A stretch of 64,000 nucleotides of DNA, from NCBI GenBank assembly GCA_016713135.1, contig JADJPR010000020.1, positions 434,001 through 498,000 of the forward strand. The letters run 5' to 3'. Position numbers and translations under genes: made by a program. This DNA is from Rhodanobacteraceae bacterium (GTDB lineage: Bacteria; Pseudomonadota; Gammaproteobacteria; Xanthomonadales; SZUA-5). This document shows, in pieces, positions 1 to 7,597 of the stretch (the stretch's first letter is position 1; each line of letters starts with the position of its first letter). The notes beneath the pieces were generated by a model. It was given only the letters and a program-made list of their open reading frames with translations. It ran no database searches and was not told the origin of the DNA.

Positions 1-1
1 G

Positions 2-1618
2 CGCCAGGCGATCGTGGGCGCGGATGTGCAGGCGCGACTGCTGCTCCTGCTGGGGGCGGTGCTGCTGTTGCTGCTGCTCAGTTGCGCCAACATCGCCAAT
101 CTGCAGATCGCCCGCGCGCTGGCGTTGGCGGGCGACCACGCCTTGCGGCGCACCTTGGGATGCTCGCGCCAGGGCTTGCTGCGCTTGCCGCTGCTGGAGA
201 GCCTGCTGCTGGGTACCTTCGGCGCGCTGGCCGGGCTGCTGCTGGCGCTCGCAGTCACGCGCACCGTGGCTGCCTACGCGCCGGGCGACCTGCCGCGCCT
301 GCACGCGCTGCGCTTCGATCCCGTCGTCGCAGCCGGCGTTGCGTCGCTGTCCATCCTGCTGATGACGCTGGGTGGATTGCTGCCCGGCTGGCTGGCGCTG
401 CGCGCAGGCGACAGCGGCGTGATCGGCCATGGCGCGCGCTCGACGCCGGTCGCCGGGCGCCTGCGCACCGGACTGGTGGTGATCCAGTTTGCGCTGGCCA
501 GCCTGTTGCTCAGCGGCGCCAGCGCGCTCGGCGTGCAGCTCCTGGCCCTGATGCGCACCGACCCGGGCTTCGACAGCACGCACCTGCTGATTGCCCGCAT
601 CAGCCTGCCGGAGGTGGTGGACGACGCCAGCCACCAGCAGTCCCTCCTGGCATACGATCGGCTGCTGGATGAGGTCCGTGCCCTGCCCGGCGTGCGCTCC
701 GCCGCGCTCACCAATGAAGTGCCGATGGGTGAGCTGGACACCGGCATGGAGGTGGTCGCCGGGGCGGATCCATCGGCTCTGCGCGACGCGATGCAAGCCT
801 CCTGGCGGATCGTTTCATCCGGCTATCTTGACACGCTCGGGGCCAGGCTGCTGCGCGGACGCGACTTCCAGGGGCAGGGCGAGAATCCGCAGTCCATCCT
901 GCTCAGCGAGGGCCTCGCACGCCGGCTCTGGCCGGACGGCCAGGCGGCGCTGGGACGCAGCGTCACCTTGGGCAACGGGCGTACTCACCAGGTGGTCGGC
1001 ATCGTCAGCGACATCCGCCAGACCGGGCTCGCCGGGCAGCCCACGCCCACCATGTACCTGCCCACCAGCTGGTATCTGTGGCCGACCATGACGCTGACCG
1101 TGCGCAGCGCGGGCGATCCGCGCGCCCTGGTGGCCGCTGTGCGCGCGCGGGCCGTGGCCCTGTTCCCGGAGCGTCCGCTCTTCGATGTCCAGCCCCTGCA
1201 GGCGCTGGTCGACGCCGACAGCGCCTCGCCGCGGCAGCAGTTCATCGCGTTGGCGACCTTTGCGCTGGCGAGCCTGCTGCTCGCCGGCATCGGGATCGCC
1301 GCCTCGATGAGCTACGCAATCGGACAGCGTCGGCGCGAGCTCGCGGTGCGGATGGCGGTCGGCGCCAGCACGCGCCGCCTGCAGGCAGAGGTGGTGCGCA
1401 GCGGCACGGCGCTGGCCGCAGCGGGCGTGCTGCTCGGCAGCGCGATGGCCTTGCTCCTGCTCCAGGTCGCCGGCAGCCAGGTCACCGTGCCTCCCGGGGC
1501 CGCGGCCGGCCTGGTCCCGACCCTGCTCGGCGCACTCGCGCTCGGCGCCCTGGCGAGCGCGATCGCAGCACGCCGGATCACGGCCATCGCACCGGCGGGC
1601 GCACTGCGCTCGATGTGA
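2..1618 (+). CDS. MacB/FtsX-type ABC transporter permease (5' end outside window)
   Basis: C-terminal 530 or so residues of an FtsX-domain permease of the MacB/ADOP type, which forms the inner-membrane part of efflux or export systems driven by a separate ATPase. The frame is open to the first base, so the gene begins upstream; the first visible ATG is at 14. Two sets of helices are seen: one near the start (LLLLLGAVLLLLLLSCANIANL and the following pair) and a C-terminal set after residue 420 (IALATFALASLLLAGIGIAASMSY, then two more), separated by a periplasmic MacB_PCD-like domain of about 220 residues. The motif RRRELAVRMAVGAS before the second helix is typical of the family. The duplicated FtsX layout suggests the ADOP subfamily (about 800 residues whole). 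Substrate cannot be told. It ends 98 bp before a MITE-like repeat. Confidence 0.85.
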   Translation, partial: RQAIVGADVQARLLLLLGAVLLLLLLSCANIANLQIARALALAGDHALRRTLGCSRQGLLRLPLLESLLLGTFGALAGLLLALAVTRTVAAYAPGDLPRLHALRFDPVVAAGVASLSILLMTLGGLLPGWLALRAGDSGVIGHGARSTPVAGRLRTGLVVIQFALASLLLSGASALGVQLLALMRTDPGFDSTHLLIARISLPEVVDDASHQQSLLAYDRLLDEVRALPGVRSAALTNEVPMGELDTGMEVVAGADPSALRDAMQASWRIVSSGYLDTLGARLLRGRDFQGQGENPQSILLSEGLARRLWPDGQAALGRSVTLGNGRTHQVVGIVSDIRQTGLAGQPTPTMYLPTSWYLWPTMTLTVRSAGDPRALVAAVRARAVALFPERPLFDVQPLQALVDADSASPRQQFIALATFALASLLLAGIGIAASMSYAIGQRRRELAVRMAVGASTRRLQAEVVRSGTALAAAGVLLGSAMALLLLQVAGSQVTVPPGAAAGLVPTLLGALALGALASAIAARRITAIAPAGALRSM

Positions 1619-1715
1619 GGCGAGGCCCCGGCGGGGCATCGGCCGGGTCATCGGCCAGTTCCCGCCCCACGCAGCGCGCGCGGCGGGAACTGCGCGCGCC
1701 CGCACCAGTCCGTGG

Positions 1716-1879
1716 CTAGTGTGGTGTTCCGTAATTAAGTTGAAGAAATTTCCGATGAATTTTGCGGCGAGGCAAGGCGAGAGGAGGAGTCATAGCAGGG
1801 CTATGGCGACGACGAGCAACGCCGCATCGGCGCAAAAGGCGCGGAAATAATTCAAGGTAATTACGGAACACCACACTAG
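1716..1879. mobile_element. MITE-like palindromic element with 22-bp perfect terminal inverted repeats
   Basis: The ends are perfect inverted repeats beginning CTAGTGTGGTGTTCCGTAA, at 1716-1737 and 1858-1879. The inside is also largely self-complementary (for example TTGAAGAAATTTCCG near the left end against GCGGAAATAATTCAAGG near the right), so the whole 164 bp could fold into one long hairpin. It has no coding capacity. TA at each boundary would fit a TA target duplication of IS630/mariner type, but this cannot be separated from the repeat itself. The arms are more AT-rich than the surrounding genes. It fills most of the 367-bp gap between the permease and gspG; the rest holds only the gspG leader. 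Confidence 0.75.
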
Positions 1880-1985
1880 GGTTGCCGATGCCGAGCGCTC
1901 CGTCGCGCAACCCACCCACCGCACGTCTCCGTGGCCAGCCGCCGCGGAGCCCCGCGCGTCGCTGTCATCGTCCACGGAGCCTCCC

Positions 1986-2411
1986 ATGCACCTCACTCCC
2001 CGCCCCTCGCATCGCCCACGCGGCTTCACGCTGATCGAGATGCTGATCGTCCTGGGCATCATTGCCTTCATCGCCACCCTGGTCGGCGCCGGCGTCATCG
2101 GCGGCAACCGCAAAGCCAAACAGCGGGAAGCCGTCGCCGGCCTGCGCCTGGTCGCCAGCGCCGTGGAACGCTTCGAGCTCGACTGCGGCGTGCTACCCGC
2201 CAAACTCGAAGACCTGCGCCAGGCTCCCGGCGGCGTCAACGGCTGGAGCGGCCCCTACCTCAACGCCTCGCACACCCGAGATCCCTGGGGCACGCCCTAC
2301 CAGCTCATCATCCCCGGCAGCGACGGACGGATCTACTCCATCCGCTCCCTCGGCGCCGACCGCGCCGCCGGCGGCCGGGGTGATGGCGCGGACCTGGACA
2401 GCAACGACTGA
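1986..2411 (+). CDS. gspG: Type II secretion major pseudopilin GspG-like protein
   Basis: 141 residues. After a short basic leader ending RG comes the prepilin peptidase site G|FTLIE with the conserved Glu at +5, followed by a hydrophobic helix (MLIVLGIIAFIATLVGAGVI). The C-terminal part (WSGPYL...DPWGTPYQLI.PGSDGRIYSIRSLGADR) is the calcium-binding beta domain typical of GspG. GspG subunits build the pseudopilus that pushes folded exoproteins through the outer-membrane secretin. A good GGAG lies six bases before the ATG. The gene stands alone here: no other gsp gene is in the window, so it may be an extra pseudopilin or a scattered member of the T2SS set. Length matches the family. Confidence 0.88.
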   Translation: MHLTPRPSHRPRGFTLIEMLIVLGIIAFIATLVGAGVIGGNRKAKQREAVAGLRLVASAVERFELDCGVLPAKLEDLRQAPGGVNGWSGPYLNASHTRDPWGTPYQLIIPGSDGRIYSIRSLGADRAAGGRGDGADLDSND

Positions 2412-2496
2412 GCGAGCGAAGGTCCTGACCTGAGGGTTGGATTTCCCATTGTCCACTGGGAGATCGAAGGCCCGCGGCGATGCGGAGTATCTGGGT
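2412..2496. other. Short non-coding stretch after gspG with a weak hairpin
   Basis: Contains an imperfect stem (GATTTCCCA about 2439-2447 against TGGGAGATC about 2457-2465) that could act as a weak terminator of gspG; no T run follows. Nothing else is seen before the next repeat element. Confidence 0.3.
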
Positions 2497-2663
2497 ACCT
2501 GATTTGTACCAATCCTCATCGCCGATGGACCGGCGATGCGAAAAGCGTTCGGACAAGGTCCGAACCCACAGATGCCGCGAGCTTGCTGTGCGTGGGTTTG
2601 GACCTTGTCCAAACGCTGTTGCTCTTGGGGCGCTCCCGCGATGAGGATTGGTACGAATCAGGT
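2497..2663. repeat. 167-bp palindromic repeat, copy 1
   Basis: The ends are near-perfect inverted repeats: ACCTGATTTGTACCAATCC at 2497 and its complement ending at 2663. Inner arms also pair (GCGTTCGGACAAGGTCCGAA and TTGGACCTTGTCCAAACGC, each itself palindromic). A second copy in reverse orientation lies at 34346-34499, so this is a dispersed family, not a chance palindrome. No coding capacity. Confidence 0.85.
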
Positions 2664-2749
2664 CTGGGTATGCAACGACTGGGGTTGTGGCCCCGGCTGG
2701 ATTCCGCAAGTGCGAATGCGACAGCGCTTGCAAATCGGCTCTGGTGAGA

Positions 2750-2961
2750 GTCCCGGTCGCCCCGCCGGTGCGCTTATTCGCGCATCGAATATGTCGCAAT
2801 GCATTGATTTAAAAATGATAAATTCGGAGGGCAAGAGGGCGCGAGGGCACGCAAAGGCGCGCCTTCGCACCAAACCGGCTCTTGCGTGCCCTCGTGCCCT
2901 CGTGGCCTCGTGCCCTCCAGTTCGATGCGCGAACAAGCGCACCGGCAGGGTTGACCGGAAC
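2750..2961. repeat. About 210-bp element with 40-bp terminal inverted repeats and a GAGGGCACG palindrome inside
   Basis: The outer arms (about 2750-2790 and 2921-2961) pair over 40 bp with about six mismatches; the core match is GGTGCGCTTATTCGCGCATC against its complement with one change. Inside, 2826-2918 is a second palindrome made of GAGGGCACGAGGGC-like units facing their complement. The left inner part is AT-rich (TTGATTTAAAAATGATAAATT), unlike the rest of the window. Together with the copy at 2497-2663 it fills the 574 bp between gspG and the end of the histidine kinase gene. Confidence 0.7.
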
Positions 2962-2985
2962 TCCCACTGAACCGCACGGCTTGCC

Positions 2986-5900
2986 CTACCCCCACAACCT
3001 GGCCAGCAGTGACCGCAGCGCCAGCGGTTTGATCGGTTTGTGCAGCAGATGGATCTCGTGCTCCACGGCGAGTTGCCGCAGGGTGGGGCCGTGGTCGGCG
3101 CTGACGAGGATGGCGGGGCGTTCGCCGAAGCGGGCGCGCAGGCGGGCGCGCAAGTCGAGGCCGGTGTCGCCGCCGTCGAGGTGGTAGTCGAGGATCCAGG
3201 CGTCGGCATCGCGTTCGGCCAGCAGGCGTTCGGCGGCGCTGCCGTCGCCGGCGGCGATCACCTCGACGCCCCAGCCGCCAAGCAGGGTGGCGAGTGCCTG
3301 GCGGCCGGCGGGTTCGTTGTCGACCACCAGCACGCGGTGGCCGCTGGCGATCGGGCGCGGGGCGGGAACGGCGGCGATGGCAGACAGTGCGGCGGGGGCG
3401 GCGACAGGCACGCGCACGCCGATCAGGGTGCCGCGGCCGGGGATGGTGCGCAGGGTGATCGGGTGGCCGAGCAGCCGGGTGATGCGCGCGGCGATCGCGA
3501 GGCCCAGGCCCAGGCCCTCGGGCGCAGCCTCGCGGGCGGCAGGCAGGCGCTGGAATTCCTCGAAGATGCGCTCGCGATCCGCCTCGGCGATGCCGGTGCC
3601 GGTGTCGCCCACCAGGAATTCGACCGCGCCCAGGCGCCGGCGCAATCCGATCAGCACATGGCCACTGCGGGTGTAGCGCAGCGCGTTGGCGACGAAGTTC
3701 TGCAGCACCCGGCGCAGCAGTTGCGGATCGGACAGCAGCCACAGGCGCGAGGGCACCGCGTCCAGTCGCAGTCCGCGCTCGCGCGCCATCACGCCAAACT
3801 CGGTGGTCAGGGTGTCGAGCAGTTCCTTCGCGGCGAAGGCGCGCACCCTGGGCGTGAGGCCACCGGCATCCAGGCGCGACAGGTCGAGCAGGCCGGAGAG
3901 CAAGGATTCGGTGCTGCCCAGGGCGCTGGCGATGTTCTGCACCACCGGGCGCAGCTGCGGTTCCTGGATCTGCTGCGCCAGTGCGTGGGTGAACAGGTTC
4001 GCCGCGTTCAGCGGCTGCAGCAGGTCGTGGCTGATCGCGGCGAGGAAGCGCGTCTTCGCCTGGTTGGCGCGCTCTGCCTCCTCGGTGGCCGCCTGCAGCT
4101 CGCGGGTGCGCGATTCGACGCGCGCCTCCAGGGTCTCGTTGGCGGTCTTCAAGTCCGCCTCGGCGCGGCGGAAGGCGCTGATGTCGGTGTAGGTGGTGAC
4201 GAAGCCGCCGGATGCGATCGGATTGCCGCGGATCTCGATGACGCTGCCGTCCGGCCAGTGGCGCTCGAACACATAGGCCGAGCCCTGGCGCAGGTAGTCC
4301 AGGCGCCGCTGCACCAACTCGTCGATGCCACCGCTGCCGAGCAGGCCGCGCTCGGCGTTGAAGCGGAACAGGTCCGCGACCGGCCGGCCGACGCGCAGGA
4401 AGCCCGGCGGATAGCCGAGCAGTTCGGCGTAGCGCTGGTTCCACGCGACCAGCCGCAGCGCGCCGTCGATCACCGCGATGCCCTGGCTCAAATTGGCCAG
4501 CGCGGTGTCGAGGATGGCGTGGCTGAAGGACACCGCCTCGCGTGCCTCGCCGACCACCTGGGTCATCGCCTGCAGCTCGCCGCGCGCGCCGCGCCGGGCG
4601 GCGTCCAGCAGCAGCCGCGCGGAGGCCGCGCCGACCAGCGCCGACAGTTCATGCTCGACGGCGGTCAGCGCGCCGTCGTCGGCGCCGGCGGTTTCGTCGT
4701 CATCGCGCAGCGGGCCGATCAGCGCGTCGACGCGCTCGCGATCGAGCAGGCGCGAGGCCACTTCGCGCAGTTCGGCGCGGGTCAGCGGGCGCTCGCTGCC
4801 GGCCACCGGCGCGCGCTGGCTGTCGGTGCGCGACACCCACACCAGCGCCAGCAGATTGCAGGACAGGCTCCACAGCACGCCGTGACTCAGCGCATCCAGC
4901 CCGCCGAGGCCGAACAGCCCGTGCGGCGCGAGGAAGCCGATGCCGAACGGCCCCTGCGCCAGCCAGTCGGGATTGCCCAGGCCATGCGCCAGCACCGGCA
5001 GCAGCAGGGTGTAGGCCCACATCGCCGAACCGGCGGCCAGGCCGGCGAGCACGCCGCGGCGGCTGGCGCCCGGCCAGTACAGCGCGGCGAGCACCGCCGG
5101 CGCCAGTTGCGCCAGCGCGGCGAAGGCGATCGCGCCGACATCCGCCAGCGCCTCGCTGGCGCCGATCAGCCGCGAATACAGGTAGGCCGCGCCGAGCACT
5201 GCGACGATCACCCCGCGGCGTTGCCAGAGCACGCGCAGGCGCAGGTCGCCGCCCGCGCGCGGCAGCAACAGCGGCCCCAGCCAGTGGTTGCCGACCATGA
5301 TGCCCAGCGTCAGCGTGGCCATCACCACCATGCCGGTGGCGGCGCTGATGCCGCCGAGGAAGGCGAGGATCGCCAATGGCTCGGCGCCCGATTGCAGCGG
5401 CAGCCCGAGCACGTAGAGATCGCTTGGCACCCGACTGCCGGCCAGCTGCAACTGGCCGGCCCAGGCCAGCGGCAGCAGGAACACGCTGATCAGCAGCAGG
5501 TACGCCGGGAAACGCCAGCGCGCGCCCACCACGTGTTGCGGATCGCGGCATTCCACCACCGCCAGGTGGAACTGGTGCGGCAGCGAGAACATCGCAAGCG
5601 CCCCGAGCAGCACGAGTGTGAGGAAATTGCTGCCGGGCGGCGTTGCTGGCGGCAACTGGCGCGCGGTGGCCGCCAGATCGCCGAAGCCGTCGTACAGCCC
5701 GAACACCACGTAGCCGCCGACTGCCAGCAAGGCCAGCAGCTTGATCAGCGACTCGAAGGCCATCGCCAGCACCACGCCGTGCGCGCTGGCACTGGTCCGC
5801 CGGGTGCCGAACAGCATCGCGAAGGCGGCCATCAGCAGCGCCGCCAGCGCGGAACTGTCCAGGCCCGTGCGCGAGGCGTCCGCGAACAACCCGCTGGCAA

Positions 5901-6330
5901 GCAGGTCGAAGCTCTGCGCCACCGCCTTCAGCTGCAGCGCGATGTAGGGCACCAGCCCCAGCAGTGCGATGCCGGTGGCCAGCGCGCCGATGCCCGCACT
6001 CTTGCCGAAGCGCGAAGCGAGCAGATCGGCAATCGAGGTGCTGTTGCGCCTGCGCGCCTCCTGCACCAGTCGCACCAGCAGCGGCCACGCCAGCAGGTAC
6101 AGCAGGATGGTGCCGACAAAGGTGGGCGGCACCCACCAGCCATGCCGCAACGCCTGCGTCACCGTGCCATAGAAGGTCCACGAGGTGCAGTAGACCGCCA
6201 GCGACAGCGCGTACACCCAACTCCAGTGTCGCGCAAACGCCTGCGGCCGGCGCTCACCCAGCAGCGCCGCGGCGAACAGCAGCCCGACCCAGAGGGCGGC
6301 GCCGAGCGTCAGCAGGGTGCTGGGGGACAT
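2986..6330 (-). CDS. Hybrid sensor histidine kinase with sodium/solute symporter N-terminus
   Basis: About 1,114 residues. The first 480 or so are a PutP-like sodium/solute symporter module of 12-13 helices (VYALSLAVYCTSWTFYGTVT near the start). Next comes a PAS-type domain (LVAWNQRYAELLGYPPGFL), then the HisKA motif FLAAISHDLLQPLNAA with phospho-acceptor His about 768, an HATPase domain (NFVANALRYT, GDTGTGIA, GLGLGLAI) and a C-terminal receiver with phospho-acceptor Asp about 1048 (AWILDYHLDGG). This is the architecture of CbrA/ErcS-type kinases, which tie a transporter-like sensor to control of carbon use. The LuxR regulator just upstream is its probable partner. I chose the ATG at 6330; a GTG at 6369 is in frame, and neither has a clear Shine-Dalgarno sequence. 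Confidence 0.9.
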   Translation of the reverse strand: MSPSTLLTLGAALWVGLLFAAALLGERRPQAFARHWSWVYALSLAVYCTSWTFYGTVTQALRHGWWVPPTFVGTILLYLLAWPLLVRLVQEARRRNSTSIADLLASRFGKSAGIGALATGIALLGLVPYIALQLKAVAQSFDLLASGLFADASRTGLDSSALAALLMAAFAMLFGTRRTSASAHGVVLAMAFESLIKLLALLAVGGYVVFGLYDGFGDLAATARQLPPATPPGSNFLTLVLLGALAMFSLPHQFHLAVVECRDPQHVVGARWRFPAYLLLISVFLLPLAWAGQLQLAGSRVPSDLYVLGLPLQSGAEPLAILAFLGGISAATGMVVMATLTLGIMVGNHWLGPLLLPRAGGDLRLRVLWQRRGVIVAVLGAAYLYSRLIGASEALADVGAIAFAALAQLAPAVLAALYWPGASRRGVLAGLAAGSAMWAYTLLLPVLAHGLGNPDWLAQGPFGIGFLAPHGLFGLGGLDALSHGVLWSLSCNLLALVWVSRTDSQRAPVAGSERPLTRAELREVASRLLDRERVDALIGPLRDDDETAGADDGALTAVEHELSALVGAASARLLLDAARRGARGELQAMTQVVGEAREAVSFSHAILDTALANLSQGIAVIDGALRLVAWNQRYAELLGYPPGFLRVGRPVADLFRFNAERGLLGSGGIDELVQRRLDYLRQGSAYVFERHWPDGSVIEIRGNPIASGGFVTTYTDISAFRRAEADLKTANETLEARVESRTRELQAATEEAERANQAKTRFLAAISHDLLQPLNAANLFTHALAQQIQEPQLRPVVQNIASALGSTESLLSGLLDLSRLDAGGLTPRVRAFAAKELLDTLTTEFGVMARERGLRLDAVPSRLWLLSDPQLLRRVLQNFVANALRYTRSGHVLIGLRRRLGAVEFLVGDTGTGIAEADRERIFEEFQRLPAAREAAPEGLGLGLAIAARITRLLGHPITLRTIPGRGTLIGVRVPVAAPAALSAIAAVPAPRPIASGHRVLVVDNEPAGRQALATLLGGWGVEVIAAGDGSAAERLLAERDADAWILDYHLDGGDTGLDLRARLRARFGERPAILVSADHGPTLRQLAVEHEIHLLHKPIKPLALRSLLARLWG

Positions 6331-6700
6331 TGCAGGGACTGTCGCACTGGCATGCGTCGAGGCGAGCACGAGCTGCGTCCAGGCACATGGCTCAAGGCGC
6401 AGAAGCGGGGAAAGGGGCAGGGGGCAAGGGGGCTACTGTGGTTCATGGGTATGGCTTGAGGTGGGTTGCGGTCAATCTCGGGGGCCAAGTCATTCAGGCC
6501 ATCGGCCCGGGTCAAAGCATGGCATTCGCGACATGGCATTCCCCCGCCCCCTGACCCCTGCCCCGCTTCACACAGGCCTGCAGTTGCCCATGACAATCCA
6601 GCCCACCTCAAAGCGCGGCACGCACGCGAGGACTTCCCCCTGCCCCCTGACCCCTGCCCCGCTTCTCCAGAGGCTCAAACCCGCCTCACCACACACCAAG
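6331..6700. other. 370-bp intergenic region between kinase and regulator
   Basis: No gene is seen. It is mostly occupied by a G-rich/C-rich palindrome (6401-6666) and short partial inverted matches such as TTCATGGGTATGGCTTGAGG against its rough complement near 6590. Confidence 0.5.
6401..6666. repeat. Low-complexity-armed palindrome, GGGGCAG family, with doubled right arm
   Basis: Left arm 6401-6432 (AGAAGCGGGG then GGGGCAGGGGGCAAGG). Two complementary right arms follow, at about 6539-6568 and 6635-6666, each reading CCCCCTGACCCCTGCCCCGC. The doubled right arm suggests a local duplication. Same family as 7405-7544, 12511-12669, 22667-22815 and 34728-34865. Confidence 0.7.
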
Positions 6701-7360
6701 TCAAACCGCCTCAACCTGCCGCGCCGGATCGGTCAGTTCCAGCTGGCGCAGGAACACGCCGGCCTGGGTGCGGTTGCGCGCGCCGAGTTTTTCGAAAATG
6801 GCTTGCAGGTGCGCCTTGACCGTGCGCTCCTGGATGCCGAGCGCATCGGCGATCTGCTTGTTGAGCTTGCCCTGGGCGACCAGTTCCAGCACGCGGTACT
6901 GCTGCGGCGTGAGCGAGCCCAGGCGGCGCGACAGGTCCTTGTCGGCACGCGAATCGACCGCGCGGATCTGCGCGGCCGGCGGCACCCAGGTCTGGCAGGC
7001 GAACACCGCCTGCAGCGCGGCACCGATCTCTTCGGGGGCGGCGCTCTTGGGGATGAAGGCCTGCGCGCCGAAGTCGATCGCGCGGGCGATCACCGCCGGA
7101 TCGTCGTTGGCCGAGACCATCGCCACCGCCACCGCCGGATGTCGGCAGCGCACCGAGGCCAGTCCAGCCAGGCCATGGCTGCCCGGCATGTGCAGATCGA
7201 GCAGGACCAGGTCGGTGTCGGGATTGGCTTCCAGCCAGGCGTGCACCGCGTCCAGCGAGGCTGCCTCGACCAGGTTCGCTCCCGGCACCAGCTCCCGCAG
7301 CGCCTGCGTCAGCGCCGCCCGGAACAGCGGGTGGTCATCGGCGATCAGGATGCGGGTCAT
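6701..7360 (-). CDS. LuxR/NarL-family response regulator
   Basis: 219 residues. N-terminal receiver domain (MTRILIADDHPLF with the acidic pair, phospho-acceptor Asp in LVLLDLHMPG, then SANDD and the switch Lys in FIPKSAAPEE) and a C-terminal LuxR helix-turn-helix (LTPQQYRVLELVAQGKLNKQIADAL...RTVKAHLQAIFEKLGARNRTQA). It probably receives phosphate from the adjacent PutP-type hybrid kinase; LuxR regulators of this kind pair with such kinases in control of short-chain carbon use. An in-frame ATG four codons upstream (7372) is possible; 7360 gives the canonical start of the receiver. Confidence 0.92.
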   Translation of the reverse strand: MTRILIADDHPLFRAALTQALRELVPGANLVEAASLDAVHAWLEANPDTDLVLLDLHMPGSHGLAGLASVRCRHPAVAVAMVSANDDPAVIARAIDFGAQAFIPKSAAPEEIGAALQAVFACQTWVPPAAQIRAVDSRADKDLSRRLGSLTPQQYRVLELVAQGKLNKQIADALGIQERTVKAHLQAIFEKLGARNRTQAGVFLRQLELTDPARQVEAV

Positions 7361-7404
7361 GGGGGTGTCCATGGCGGTAGGGTACACCGCGGTGTGGGGT
7401 AAGC

Positions 7405-7544
7405 AGGAGCGGGGCTGGGGACTAGAGGTTGGGGCGAGTGCGCGGTCGACCTGAGTCGGCTGCCACATTGCGCATGCGCGTGGCTGCTGGCTGCAAACGC
7501 CTGCCGCGCACACGCCCCAGCCCCCAATCCCCAGCCCCGCTTCA
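7405..7544. repeat. Low-complexity-armed palindrome, GGGGCTG family
   Basis: Left arm about 7405-7440 (GGAGCGGGGCTGGGGACTAG) faces right arm about 7507-7544 (CCCCAATCCCCAGCCCCGCT). The centre holds a second short palindrome, GCGCATGCGC. It lies between the response regulator start and the TonB receptor terminator. Confidence 0.7.
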
Positions 7545-7559
7545 ATACCCGCTCCCAAA

Positions 7560-7591
7560 GCACCAACCCCGCACTGGGCGGGGCTGGTGGG
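7560..7591 (-). terminator. Probable intrinsic terminator of the TonB receptor gene
   Basis: A strong stem, CACCAGCCCCGC against GCGGGGTTGGTG with a short loop, lies just after the stop codon of the TonB-dependent receptor on the minus strand. The following T run is short (CTTTG), so efficiency is uncertain. Confidence 0.6.
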
Positions 7592-7597
7592 AGTGCC

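Noticed and set aside
3040..6459. A very long open frame on the plus strand opposite the hybrid kinase gene
   Set aside because: It is antisense to a clear kinase with all domains, is rich in Gln, Arg and Ala as usual for shadow frames in high-GC DNA, and has no recognisable domain.
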